Shown here: positions 22,201 to 35,533 of the stretch, piece after piece
How the letters are laid out: each line of letters opens with the position of its first letter
How positions within the stretch are numbered: position 1 is the first letter of the stretch
Assembly (NCBI GenBank): GCA_002104935.1
Contig: MCGT01000001.1
Location: forward strand, 1-64,000
Direction of reading: 5' to 3'
Source: Hesseltinella vesiculosa
Lineage: Eukaryota; Mucoromycota; Mucoromycetes; Mucorales; Cunninghamellaceae
DNA: 64,000 nt
The notes under the pieces: model-generated
Databases searched by the model: none
Seen by the model: the letters and a program-made list of their open reading frames with translations, nothing else
Told to the model about the DNA's origin: nothing
Translations under genes and position numbers: made by a program

Positions 22201-25200
22201 CATGGTCATCCAACACAGATTCCTCCTTGACGTCTTCATCGAGACTGTTGGCAGAGGGAGGGGCATCGTCAGTGTCATTCAGCGCTAGGTCTGCAAAGGC
22301 TTCGTTAAAGTCGGCAAAGAGCTGCTTTCGATCCTGTTCTTCTTGTTCTTCTTCAGTGGTAGGCTGATACTTCTTTGTTCGGGTCTTGAAGAGTTGTTCC
22401 TTTTCAGCTTCCTTTTGGCGCTTGTAGGCAAGGGCAGCCTTGTGGATGACGACGATCTCAGAAAAGAGAGTGTTCAGGCAGTCCAGGTCGTCGGCTTTGA
22501 GGAATCCATGATGGCTGATGGAGATCATAAGTTGCTGGAACGCCACAACTAAGAACCGGAGGTAGAAAGACCACTTGCGTGACGTCGGTGCTCGTTCAAA
22601 GATGACAGTCTTTAAGCGCAGGAGTTGGTCTGTAGTGGCAAGGGTTCGCCAATGGAGAGGCGACACGGTGTCGGGTGAGTTGACATTTGCTGGCAAAGGT
22701 GAATCGGCAGCGATGAAGAGACGGGTGACAGTGGCGACAAACGCATCCATACCATCATGGCGAGGAAGAGAGGTCATCAAACGTAGACCACGCTTAATGT
22801 CGTCCACAGCAACAAGGAGAGGCTGCAACATGTCACGGTACAACGGGTACTTGGCTTGGAGGCGATCGACAAATTGCTGGGCATTGTCTTGAATCAGCTG
22901 TTCGCGCTGCAACAAGGCAGTAGTGGCAGTTTCGTTGTCGGGTTGTTGGCGATCGAAGTCATCAATAAATGCAGTGACACTCTTCTCCACAAGGCCGGCT
23001 TGCAAGTAGCGAAGGTCGACAAAGATGTCATTCAATTGGGATTTTTCGGGACGAAGTGAGAAAGTGGTCAGGTTTTGGGCAAGTTCTTGGTCAACGTCTT
23101 GCAGAGCTGCTTGATAGGAGGAAATCGTGGGATTTGTGCTATTGCCGGTTATCATTGTTTCAATCTTTGCACGCGTATCAATGGCCTGGGTATATTGCTG
23201 CTTTTTGCAGTTCAACAGGTCAACAGAGAGACGGGATTCGGAGGTCGGGTCGGCAGGATAATCGGGGACGTAGCAAGCGATAAAAGTAGAGCCAAGGCAA
23301 ACACGAGCTTTGCCGATGGCAACGAGGAAGTGGATGGAGCGATTGAGGCGGTACTGCTCGACAGCTTTTGAAATAAAGGACATGGTTTTGATAAAGTCCT
23401 TATTGAATTGACGGGCTTCGAGCTGCTTGACGATAGATGACAGAATTTCTCGCACCTTTTCAAAGTCTGGTTGGGTCACATAGTTTGTGTAGGAATCGAG
23501 GGTCTGGGCAAACGCGCGCACTTGATCCATCAATGGCGACAATGCCGAAGCCAAATCTTCTGAAAGCATGGGTATGGCAGCCGTGAAGAGCTAGGTAAAG
23601 CGAAAGTCATTAGAATTCTCCCTCTCTGGTGTCCAAGGAGCAACATACCTGATGAGCTGAAGCAATCACTGAGCAGAGCTCCAAGACTCGGCGATCATTT
23701 GATTGTGTATGAGACAACAAAAACGACTTGAGGTTTTTCATCTGAGCCAGAGCATCGTCATACATATCAGCACCAATGTGATCCACAGAGCAACTAGTGA
23801 AAGTAGACGGGGGTCAAGATTTGCTTTGGCAGCAGTTTGAATTATGAACAAGGAGTTCTGTGCTTACAGTATATTCAGACATGCCAAGGACTCTACGCTT
23901 TCAAAAAGGTTGAGGGAACCGTTCGAAATCACCATGGGCTATGAGAACCAAGTATATCCAGGTGAGTAAAAAAAAAAAAAAAAAAAAAAAAAAGGCGAGG
24001 AGTAAATGGCTTACCTTGTCACTTCTGGTGGGGAAGAGCTCAAACAGGCTAGCTTGTGTCACGCTAGATCTCCATTGTCGTTGTTGCCAAATGTGAACGG
24101 CATCTTGAATCAAACCAGTTAGGGCAACGTTCACTTTTTGTTTGTCTAAATAAATGAATAAAAAAGATTTAGGTGAATTTAAATGATTTGAGCTGCGCTT
24201 TCAAACACCAAAAGTGAGTACCTTGAGAATCCAAGAGCCATGAGAGACGCTGATAAGGTAGTAGATCCAGTGGAGGGCGACTTGAATGTTGCAAGGAGAA
24301 GGATTCGAATTGTTTCAGCACATTACCAATGTCCGTTTTCTAAAAGACAAGAATTTTAGAGTGATATAGTGCAAATATGAAATTAACGCGGTTGCTTACA
24401 AAGTCACAGCGATAAAGCAAAAGTTTGGTCAACAATTCGAATTCCTTGACAGTGCTGGCATAATCATACAGAGGATACAAGGCTAGTTTCCATGATGAGG
24501 CTTGCTTTTGATCTTTCAGGTCATCCAACTTGGTTTGCAAAAACTTGGGCAGTTGCTGAAGTGACTTTTCCAATTCAGCGACATCATCGCCGGACGATTC
24601 GTCCAGAGTGTACAAAGTGGCAATACCTTCGACCAGCGTCTTCTTCAGTTCTTGGTCAGCATGAACAATAGCATCTTTGCCTGTGATTCCCAATTCTAAA
24701 CACAGAAAATGTTAGACTTCTGCCCGGTATCAAGAGCCTATTCATTATTTTTCTCTTACCGCGTTGTGGATGGAAGGCATCCAAGGACAGGTTGATTTGA
24801 TTCAGCTCCAGTTCCAGGGCATGCAGTGATGGGGTGGCAAGGGTGACAGGGCTATAGTGCTTCCACAGCTGCTTCATGAAGCGAGATGTTTCAAAGTCAA
24901 ACGACGAAATGATTTGATCCAAATGCAGTTGGCAGTCGGTGAATCGAGACGCTTCGGCTTCGAGAACTTGATCTGGAAGCATCAGGCCCTTGAGTGAGCG
25001 CAGGACGAGTAACAGCTGATCCAGAGGGAAGTCAATTGATTGCAAAGCAGCCCATACAAAATCATAGAGGTCGAGGATATCGTTGAGGCGCTTCATTATG
25101 GATGCGGTGGCAGCCGACAAGAGATCTCCATCAAGCCATTGCAGCAAGGCTTGGGTAATGGTAACAAGCAAAGGGTAAAAGTGGGCAATTACAGGGTGAG

Positions 25201-28200
25201 AAAGCTGTGATTCTCCCAGGCGCTGTTGGTGGAAACTGAACGATTGCTGAATGCTTGTGAGGTTAGCGACTTTGAGGCGTTGTGCTGTGGTAGACATTTG
25301 CTTCATGGCGTAATCTTGTTTGCACAGTCGAATCAAGAGGCGGAATGCCTTGTCAGGCTGGGAGGAGCAGGACAAAAAAAGTTAGTGGTGATGCACTCGT
25401 TTTTTTTTAAATAAGCATACCATGGATTCAGTGTTTGGGCGAGGAGCTACTGAGGCTGTCAAGGCGTGATCATGCAGGGAACGCAAGAGTGCAGCAAGTC
25501 GTTCAAGGATATGGTTATGTTGAACAGAGAAGTGTTGATGAACAAATGCTAACCATCGTTGACGAAGGCCAGTGTCTGCAACGGTCACAGCTTCCAAGAA
25601 AAAGTCACCAGCTATTTCAAGTTGGTCTTGCTGCGAGTCAGGAGAAAGAAGCAGATTGAGCAAACAAGCACCCTGGAGTGCAACCATAGCCAACTGGGCA
25701 TCTTGGCGGAATAGTGAGCCACCAACGAATAATGGGCAGTTGCTGCTGGAATTGAATTCAGCAAGGAGATTTGGCGACAAGGTGTCTTGTAACAAAGAAG
25801 TCAAAGTGGCGGGAGCACCCTTAACATCAACAAACACGTGGTAGAAAGCATCCTGAACAGCATCCTTGAGCGATTGGCCACGTTGCAGTCGTTCTACCAG
25901 GTAGCGTGCCATAAGCAGGTAATCACGCACGTTCTTAGTAGGTGTACGACCGGGGCGGCTGAAGGCCATTGCATCGTCTTGCAAGTCGCGGATCACCAAA
26001 GGCAGCTGACTGCCGCGGACACCCAGACCATTAGCAAGTTTGAGTACGTCTTGTTCATTGTCGTTCCATTTTGCGTCCACCAAGGCGATTTCAATACCAC
26101 GGTTACGCATCGCTCGAGACAATTCGCCATGCTGGGGATCAACGGTCATAAACATGCGGAAGTTGGGATGAGGCTGGATCACTTTAACTTGGCCATCAAC
26201 AAGGCCCCGTTCGTTCACCATGAGCACCCCATTATTCTCAAACAATGGGTTGAGTCGATCCAGGACAGAGGGGTTACACAAGTTGGCATTGTCAATGAGC
26301 AACCAGTGACCATGTTCGAGGGCATCAATTAGCAAGCCATCGATCCATTCGAATTTCCCAGCGATCGATTGGCTCTCCAACGATTGCAATCGTTGTACCA
26401 GTCCTTGTACGTTGGAAATAGCATTTTCAGCATCGCGGTCGATTGTGGCAGTTCCAGAAATACTCTCCAAGACAGCAGCAATCAGAGTGAAATCAAGGGA
26501 TTGGCCATTGCGATTTTGCTAAAGACGTGAAGAATGAGAAGCTGTGTTCAGGGGCAAAAAAAAAAAAATACCTGTTGCAAGCGTTGTTGTTGTTCCAAAG
26601 CGTACCAACGTTCATTAAGAAGCTGGATTTGTTGCAGCAGGGCAGGGACATCGCCATGACCGGATGATAGGGCGGTCAGCAGACATTTGGTGGCACGATG
26701 GGTCAAGCGGCGGAGGGTATCAACGATGACCTGACGGTGACGGTTGAGATCGACTTGCTCAAAGCCGCCGAGTAATTCCATGGTATCGACGCTGTTATTC
26801 ATGGCAAATTCTTCCAAACGATTGCCAGTCATCTTGGACAACATGCGCACAAGTGAGGTTTTGCCCGAGGCAGAGGGGCCAGTTAGAATGGCCATCCATC
26901 CAGCTTGCACACAGTCGATCAGAGAGGCCATGGGCGACAGGAAGGTTTGCAAGAGGTGTTCTTCATCGTCGGTTACAGAAGAGGCAATGGTGCTGTCCAG
27001 GCCGGCACTGGTACGGGAGATTGAGGCATGGCCGATGACAAGGGTATCGGGTGTCAACGCATAGGAGGGGTGGGGAAGATGGTCATAGGTGCAGCCAAAC
27101 ACGGACTCATAGAGAGCAATGACTTTTTGTCGGTCTTCGTTGGCACGCATACGCTGCAGGTAGATGATATCCAGGTAGACGGAGGGGTCGGTGACATGGT
27201 TAGACTCCATGAGCTCGAGCCAGCGGAACACATCACGCAAGTTGAATTCCCAGGGGCTGCCTTTACGTCCAAAGGAGCAGTGGACCATGGTTTGATCGTA
27301 CATTTGGCTGTTGAAGGTGATCATATGGTTGAGTGTAGCAGGAGGGATGGCTGGGAATAAGTGGGTACAAATAAACAGCAAATCGTCGGCCGTCAGCTGT
27401 TCAACGTAGACCTGGGTGAATCGGTTGACAAATGATTTGGGCAGGCCCTTGCGACCGCCACCTTGTTGAAGAGGATTCTGGGCACCAAACACACGGAAAC
27501 CTTCGGCACAGAAGAATTCACGATCCAGTTCAGGAATATAGACAGCACCACGATGATCGAGACATGAGTTGAGACCTTCCAATACCGATTGAGACGCAAG
27601 ATTCAGTTCATCCAAGAGCACCCAATGACCGGCCTTCATGGCCTGCAAAAAGGGAGCATCACGCCAAGCAAATTCACCACTCTGACCGCCTTCGACTGGC
27701 AGATCCGAACCAAAGAGGTCCATCAAATCCGTTTGTTCAGACAAGTTGATGCGCACCAAAGGCTGTCCTGCAGCTGCAGCCATAGCCTATGGAAAAGAAG
27801 CACAAAGGAAACAAAAGCGTAAGATGCACGGCAGTTCATTTTCTTTTTTTTTAAAAAAAAAAATAATAATAATAATTCTTACCGAGATGAGACTCGTTTT
27901 GCCTACACCAGGGCTGCCTTCCAAAAGGATAGGTTTCTTGAGCTGCATGGCTCGGACAACGCGCATGGCATTTTGGCCGGTGGTGGGAGCTTGCAGAGTA
28001 AATTTGACGTCAGCCTTGGCGTTTTGGCCACGAGGGATAGCAAAAGGACCAATTCGCAGCTGGTCGTCCGTCAAGGTAACAGCATACGAGGACATGAGTG
28101 ATTGCAGGTCGGCATCATCAGCCCCAGCCATCAGTTGGTGCAGGCACTTTTGTCGGAATTCTTTGAGCACATCGCCGGCAAGATAAGTTCCAGAGGCACC

Positions 28201-31200
28201 GTGGGTACCAAGGGCATCAAGAAGAACCAGGAAACAACCATGGACGAAGCAAAGGTGAGGATCCAGCTGCTGCGCAACGCCCACGTTCAAAAAGCGCACC
28301 CAAGCGAGCATGTCACGAAGAGAGATCACAGCGTTGGATTGGCCAAGAGCATGTGTGTACCACGACACAAAGTCGAGCATTTTGTCAGCAAAGGGGAGGA
28401 GCAACTCTTTGTTAGCCAGCTGTTCGACTAGAATGCTGTGCAAGTCGTCGCGGTCGGTTACGGATGGCACCCAGATTTCGGTAAAACGGTTGCGCAAGGC
28501 AGGGGATAGTTCCTTTTTGCCATAATCACCACCGGGATTCATGGTTGCCAGGAATTGGAAGCGGGGTGCACCGATCAGTTCTTCGACTTGCTTGCCACCT
28601 TTTTCGGCGAGCACCAATAAGCGGCTGGGTTCGAGCACTGAGTTGAGGCGTTCCAGCACCGAGTCGTCGGCCAGGGAGATTTCATCGAGAAGAAACAAGT
28701 GGCCATCCCGCATCGATTGCACGAGTGGACCGTCATGCCAGGCAAAAAGTTCCTTCTTTTCCATAGCGCCTTCATCATTTTGTCCAACATTGTCTTGTCG
28801 CACAGGTCGTTGGCCACCGAGTAGATCGCTTGTTTCGGTGTTTTGGTGACAATTGACGATCATGAGTTCCTGGCTGTAGGTTTCGGCAAGCATCTGACAC
28901 ACAGTTGTTTTGCCACAGCCAGTCTCGCCCACAAGTAGCACGGGTTCATTGAAGGCCAGGCAGCGAGCAACCAAGGTGAACAAGCGCCGCATTGCCTTTG
29001 TCCACACCAGTTGGGTATCTTGGCCAGACTTGGCGGCATGGTCGCGTAACAGGCGGTCGTAGATGGCAAATTCTTCCAAGCGGCTGGGATCGTACAGTTT
29101 GGCTTCGTCTAGCTCACACTTCATCACCATTTCTAGCACCTGTTTCACAACCATTTTTTCCTCAGGACGGCGACATCGTTCAGCTAGGAGCATATACTAC
29201 AAAAAAAAAATGCAAATGATTAGCATCGGGGTTTCCTCTTTTTTTTTTTTTTTCTATTTTAAATTACCCCATGTTCAGCAAGCTCTTCATAACCATTGGC
29301 ATCACGACCAGCCCATCGGAAGAGATCACGTAAAGTGATAAAGCCGTGACGCTGTTCAAAGATTCGGGTGCTTTGGCGTCGTTCCATCAATGTCTGATAC
29401 ACCTTGACAAGTCGCTTGCAGTAAGAAGGTGCGATTTGGCAGCGTTGCGACAGAATGGTTTCCAATTCTTCTTGAGGGATATCATCAAAGTGCAATTCCA
29501 AGAAGCGATTGCGGAAAGCGCGCGACAGGGCCTTGCGGCCACCATACAGACCTGCAGGGTTCTGGGTGGCAAACAGCATGAAATGGGGGTGAGGTTTGAC
29601 AACTTCTTGGGTTTCGGGAATGAGCAATTCACGGTTATCGTCAAGCAAACGATTGAGAGCTTCCAAGACATCAGATGGTGCCAAGTTCAGTTCATCAAGC
29701 ACAATCCAGTAGCCATGGCGCAATGCCTCAACAAGGACACCTTCTTGGAAGACAAGCTGGCCATCGGGATTGGAAACGTATGTGCCGAGGTATTCTTGCA
29801 GGTCGGTGTGCTCGTGGTTATTGATACGCACAAATCGGTGACCAGTCTTCTTGGCAAGGTATTCGATCATACTGGTTTTTCCGGCGGAGGTGGGACCTTG
29901 GATCAGTACGGGGAATTTGCGGGACATAATGACGCGAGCGAGATTGTACAGCTTCGTTTCGACGGAGGGCGTGATGATATAGTGCGTGTCGTCAATGGGC
30001 TCAAAGGGGCCTTGTTCCAACCAGAAATAACCAAACTGGATAAAGTTGGGGGAAGGCTGGCGAGGGATCTGAGTGACAAGTTGGGTGACCTGCTTGACAT
30101 TGTTGAGCAGGGTCTTGTGGATTAACTGGCGCATAAGAGCTTCACTGTCCTTATCGAGCTGGGTCAAGAAGGTCATGCAGAAGCCTTCGTAAAGAGAGCG
30201 GCGGAGTCCGTAAACGGGTTGGATTTGGACGACATAGGTCAAAGCACGTGCAAGGGTACGGATGCTGAAATGGGGCCGCTGGTTGGCGCCATCGACCAGC
30301 TTGTGTTGTTGTGCGAGCTGTTTGGCCTGTGAGTAAAACTGAGCAACGTCGTTACAGGCATGGTCGTCACCGGCAGACACAGGCGCTAGATATTGGCGGA
30401 CAATCTGGAGCAAGTCATCGTATCGGGTGTCGGGGGAGTGCACGTAGAATTCGGTCATTCGGTTGCGTAGGCCAGGAGGTAGGTCGCGTTTACCGACATC
30501 TGTGGAAGGGTTCATACAAGCAAACATGCGGAAGTTGGGGTGGCGCTGAATAGGCTCGACGTCGCCCTTTTCGGTTAGGAGCAACGAGCCTTCGGCATCT
30601 TCCAGCAAACCAGACAGGCACTCCAGGGTTTCAGTGGTGGCCAAATTGATTTCGTCCATGAGGATCCAATCGCCCTGACGGACAGCCTTTACGAGAGCGC
30701 CTTCGATGAAGCTAAAGACAAACTTGTTCTTGGCTTGCACTTGCTGCACTTCGAATTCGTCGATCTGTTGCTTTATTTTTTTCCATGCTTCACGAAGCTG
30801 CGGCGAGGTGACCCGCTTTGTCGAGGCAGGTTCGCCTGCGGCTTGTTGCTTGGAGCCAGCGTTGTCTTCCAAGGCGAATTTCTGATTGGCCATCTTGATC
30901 GCTTGCTTCAGCAGTGTGACAAAGGGCACCCATTTTTGGTGGATGTATGCTTTACGGAAAGCTTCCAAAAATTTGGCGTTCTTTTTCACCGAAAAGGTAC
31001 GTTCAAACAGGGTGTCAAAGGCGTCACGGAGAGGCATGGCTAGTACTTTGCCGTCCACAGGCTTGAAACCACCCAGCAGGTCGGAGCTGTCGGATTGCTG
31101 AGACAAGTTGACGACAATCAGGCGCTGGTGCATCATGTCAGCAAGCTGCTGGACAACAGTGGTTTTGCCACAGCCGGTTTCACCAACAAGCAGGACAGGT

Positions 31201-33545
31201 TCGTTGAGGTGAACGGACACGGCGATTTTTTCCAGCAGGCGCAGGGCGTGGTTGGTCATGGCAAAGGAGCGTTGCTGTGTGGGTTTTATCAAGGCATGTT
31301 GTTGACGTTGGCGGCCAGAGGTAACCATGGATGTCAGATTGACGCGACCAACACGGACAGACGAGATGGAGGATTCAAAAGTAGGTTTGTACTGGTCGAC
31401 ATAGTGGCGGACGACAGCCGATGACAGCTGAAGAGGCTCGCCGATGCGTTCGAGCACAGACACCCAGATAGCATAGTCGGAAATCATGCCACAGAAGCAA
31501 TCGATCGCTTCGCTAAACAGGTCCTGGCGGATGGATTCGTCCAGGATATCGGAGGAGGTCATGGAGGAGCCCAGATGCGCACCGAACAAGGCATCGATGC
31601 GGTGGCACCATTTAATGAGATCACGCGAGGAGATGTGGCGGCCGTTGGAAGCTGATGATGAGGAGAAGTTGGTGTCCTGGTACAAATCAACAATGGTTTG
31701 GAAGACCTGCATGACGATTGGCGCAAAGTTGCCAATATGGTTGAATTTTTGTCGCACAACAAGCTCCAGTTCTTCCATGGTCAGAGGTTCGACTTGCACA
31801 TGGGTCCACAGGTTGGCACCTGCCACCAGGTCACCGCCGCGCGACGTCAGGCGGCCTGAGCGAGAAGGAATGAGCGAGCGTGTGCCAAACAAATGGAAGC
31901 CTTCCTTGGCCTTAATTTCTTCCCCGCGGGAAGGAATAAAGAGGCGGCCCTTTTCGAGCAACGGCAGAAGCACCGAGATAACTTCAGCTGGAGCGAGATC
32001 GATGTCTTCAATAAGCACCCAGCGACCTTCTTGCACTGCAGTTGTAAGCACACCAGCTTGCCAGCGGAAGGACCCAGGTGTGGATGTAGAGACGTAGGTA
32101 CCGAGGAGCACTTTGGGATCAGTCTGGTCGCCCAAATGAATCTTCACGAGTTCTATAAAGCAAAGGAGAAATGAAAAGATCAGCGTGTGAGTGGATGGGG
32201 TCTCATTCAATTAACTTAGGACGTACGATCTGCCCGTCCAGTTCGAATGGCGAGGTCTTCGACCAAAGAGGTCTTGCCGGCACCGGTTACACCTTCCAGC
32301 AAAGTGGGGGCGCCAATGGAAAGGGCTAGAGCAATGGCATGCAAGTTCCGGGAAGTGGTCCCTGTCAAGACCAATTCTGGTTGTTTGTCGTGGCTCGAAG
32401 TTGGGTGTTGCTGGAACGGCTGGGCCATAAGGATGCCGCAGAGATCGATGGTCAAGGGCGAGAGATCGGTCAGCGAAAGCTTGTCGTCGTTGGATGTGCA
32501 GGATGGATAGTTGTTTTGTGTAAAGGTGATTTGCTCATGAGCGAGACGCTGCTCTTCGTACAATCTGCGCACAAAAGAGGAGAGGTTAGCAAGGAGACAT
32601 TTGCACGAACAAAAAACACGTACCTCAGCATACGGAGGTCAACTTGCTGCCCATCAAAAGTAGCCATGAGAGGATCACTGCTCCTGTCTAAATCCATACC
32701 AAGGGAAGCGTGCACGAGCTGTTTTGATTGTCGATCATTCAAGCCAAACGCCATGGCTAGGCACGAGGCGACCAGGAACCGAACGGTGACATCCTGATGT
32801 TGCAATAGTGGAACCAAAGATGAGATATTCCAAATAAAAGCAAAAGTAGACGTTGAATAATGCAAAAGTTGGTATGTGGTGTAAAGTAGGTCATGAAGGC
32901 TGGATGCGTCTATGGTTGTTGGCTAAGGTAGAAAGAAAAGGTTAGGTTCCATGCCTCCTGTTGAACATTTAGATGTTTTGGCACTTGCATGAGATGAGTG
33001 TTGATTGATACGTTCAAATAATGAAGGAGAATGCATAAAATAGGATACAACCAAGCTAGAAAGAAATGGTAAATGACAAGGTTGTTTTCCTTACTTCTGG
33101 TTTTTTTTTTTCGACAAGCTTACTTTTGGATTTGAGGTACAATGGGCAATGTCAATGCAAACGTTTTTGCCAGAGTTTCCGTTTTACTGACAACAAGGGA
33201 GGAAGTGGCCAAAGGATCAGCCTGCATAAAGTCGAGAAAGCCGGGATTGGCAAGGCGAGCCAAAAGATCGATAGCGATGGGACGATACAGGTGGATAAGC
33301 TTGATGGTCCAAGGGTGATAGAGTAGTAGTCGAGCAAGCGTGTCAAGGACCTTGGACTTTTCAATCTGTTGTGGCTGTTTCACAAAGGTGTGCAATAGAG
33401 AGGTATCGATTGATCGTAGCAAGCTGCTGTCATTGTCGACGGCCCAAGTCGTCCATTCCTTCGTAGCAGCCACAAGATCAAATTCAAGAGGATCATAAAT
33501 CGATTCCCTTGTTGGATCTACTATCATACCGTCATGATCAACCAT
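16244..33545 (-). CDS. MDN1: Midasin (REA1/MDN1), giant AAA+ ATPase of ribosome assembly
   Basis: Dynein-like AAA+ motor that strips assembly factors (Rsa4/Ytm1 in yeast) from pre-60S particles. The start is MVDHDGMIVD at 33545 and the stop is at 16244. Six AAA modules are visible by their P-loops: GVTGAGKTSLV (about 32.27 kb), GETGCGKTTVVQQL (31.16 kb), GPTSAGKTSMIEYL (29.87 kb), GETGCGKTTVCQML (28.91 kb), GSPGVGKTSLI (27.91 kb) and GPSASGKTSLVRML (26.86 kb). Walker B boxes include LIEDIDLAP, LMDEINLA and LDELNLAP. A helical linker spans about 25.4-19.9 kb. A Asp/Glu/Gln-rich region covers about 19.2-17.2 kb. The C-terminal MIDAS/VWA domain has DDSKSMS near 16.84 kb. Numerous short introns interrupt it. 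It is one of the largest fungal proteins (roughly 5000 residues expected), and no broken module was seen. Confidence 0.95.
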
Positions 33546-33736
33546 GGTTTTGGTGATCGATCGTTGCAAGTTAAAAAAAAAAAAAAAAAAAAAGTGAAAA
33601 AAAGGGACACAGAGCGATAGAAAAAATTCTTTTTTTTCAATACCCGGCAGCGGCTTTTTCATGCCTTCGCGCCTGCGCCATCATTCTTTTTCTTTCTTTT
33701 TTTTTTTCACCCATTGACTTTTTACCATTATACATC
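33546..33736. promoter_or_regulatory. Short divergent promoter between MDN1 and small OCIA-like gene
   Basis: Only about 190 bp separate the two start codons. It contains A20-type and T-rich tracts (around 33570-33592 and 33700-33710), which in fungi often exclude nucleosomes at shared promoters. No specific site was recognised. Confidence 0.4.
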
Positions 33737-34222
33737 ATGACAGCAAACACCAGGTTAAAAGCAGCTATTGCTGAAGAACACCCTGTAATGTCACCGTTCC
33801 TATGTACTAAAAATGCGAATGAGAACCTCATTAACGTCCTATAGAATTGGGTTGCGCCAAGGGAATGCCAAGAACAAGCAACAAGGCAGGGCATGCTTTT
33901 GGCCAGTATGTCTCTTTCCTTTAGTGCTTCCTCCTATTGATTATTCTTTCATATTAGTTGCCGCAGGCATAGTAGCACGTAATGGCAATGATATCCTATG
34001 GCTCCTACCTACTCACTTTTGGTCTATACCGTAGTTCCTCTAGGAAGAAAGGCCGGACTCGATAAGAACAAAGCACTCTTTGCTGCCCTTGGTAAGTATT
34101 TGGCCACTCTTAAGGAAAAAATCCCTTTTGTTTTTACTTTATTTTTCTATATAGGCCTTTCAGGCATCACAGGCTATGCGTCATCAAAAATTATCTTTGA
34201 AACTTGTAGATCTGTAACGTGA
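33737..34222 (+). CDS. Small OCIA-domain-like membrane protein, multi-exon
   Basis: Tentative. Exon 1 (33737-33784) encodes MTANTRLKAAIAEEHP. Exon 2 (from about 33845) encodes NWVAPRECQEQATRQGMLLA. Later exons give LDKNKALFAALG and, after an intron ending near 34155, LSGITGYASSKIIFETCRSV. The spacing of EC...G...(loop)...GI.GY..SK....TC resembles the OCIA domain of small mitochondrial/endosomal membrane proteins. The middle exon (about 33967-34035) can be spliced in more than one way: one reading keeps SIVAR, another skips a hydrophobic stretch. Frame and length are therefore uncertain. Function is inferred only from this weak resemblance. Confidence 0.45.
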
Positions 34223-34779
34223 GAGAACGTGTATAAAAAAAGGGATCGGGTCATCTCTGCTGCCTTCTGTGATGCATTATAGAACTACAGTTATCTTTAT
34301 CCCTGCCCTAAGACGTCTGAATGACCTAGTGAATCTCAGTCTCACTCTTCATGTGCTTGTCTGCGTGCAACACTGCATTTGTGCTATCTGATATTTCACG
34401 ATTTGTCCATTTATTTATGAACATAAATTCTGAAGGGGGCGACCATTTGAAATGAAGAAGGCGAAATAGTGTAAATTTATTGACAAGTGAAAGGCAGTTT
34501 CAACGAGTACTGTAATTTACATGGGGCAAGTTTGAATGAAAGCTGTGAAGGCTGAAATTTCAAGCGGATAGGTGAAGTTTGCCCAGCCAAGCATTTGATC
34601 TCCGCCCAACAAAGCCCAACTCTACTGCACTAAAACTTTCCATAAAACTGGCACTGTGCATAATGAAAAGTATTGCTGTGAAATGCACAGATACCTTGGT
34701 TATAGTGGTGTACTAGTGGACATGGATCTGGAATAAACATAAAAAAAAAAAAAGAGCAATGTGAAAAAAAGAGATAAAT
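34223..34779. other. Gene-free stretch left of MITE-like element
   Basis: AT-rich with no credible frame. An A13 run (34741-34753) lies just before the foldback element. Confidence 0.4.
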
Positions 34780-35533
34780 CAATTGTTCGCCGTGGTTTTT
34801 GATCAGAACGGCAGGGGATCCTCTGGTGAAAAAGGTAGGCTTTTTATTTTTTTAAGCTGGGGAATCGGAGGTGTCAAAAACGCAAACGATCAAGAATTGG
34901 CTGAGCAACCTTCACCGATCGATCTGATTTTTTCGGCATCATCATCAATTTTGTACTTGCACATATGCTGTAAATTGCACATCAATCCAATCACTCAAAA
35001 GGGCTGTACTGCTTTTTTTTTTTTTCAAAATGAGGAAAAAAAGTGGGTTGCCGTATTGAGTTTCCCACACAGCGCCCTCGATTCCTAGCCATGCACGCAA
35101 GGCAATGGTGAGCAGTGAAATAGGTGCCTTCGTCAAAACATAACATGCATGACAAAGGTAGTGACAGTATTTCTTCATCAAATCAGGGCTATGGATTTTT
35201 TGGAATTTTCATACGTGTGCCAGACAGGAACAAAAAGGCACTTTGCGGAGACTGAATATGTCCATCCATTTTTTTTTTTCCTCTTTATGAAAAAAGCAAT
35301 CACTGCACCATCCTTTTGAGTGATTGGATCGACATGACACTTTGCGCAAGCTCTCAAATACATGAATGGTGATGATTCTCCAAAAAAAAGGTCGATTGGT
35401 GAAGGGTGCTCAGCCAACTTTTGGTCAATTTCGTTTTGACACCTCCGATTCCTCAGCTTAAAAAACTGAAAAATTAGCCATTTTTGCCAGGGCATCCCCA
35501 GCCGGTTTGATCAAAAATCACAGTGCAAAATTG
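34780..35533. mobile_element. Foldback/MITE-like element with about 230-bp inverted arms
   Basis: Position 34780 (CAATTGTTCGCC...) onward is mirrored by the arm ending at 35533. Shared inverted blocks include TTTTTGATCA, AATCGGAGGTGTCAAAA, TTTTTTAAGCTG, GGTGAAGG.TGCTCAGCCAA and TTTTGAGTGATTGGAT. The arms run to about 35010 and from about 35305 and diverge by perhaps 20-25%. The centre has no coding frame, so it is non-autonomous. Target duplications were not identified. Relatives occur at 53241-53413 and, weakly, at 36766-36833. Confidence 0.75.
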
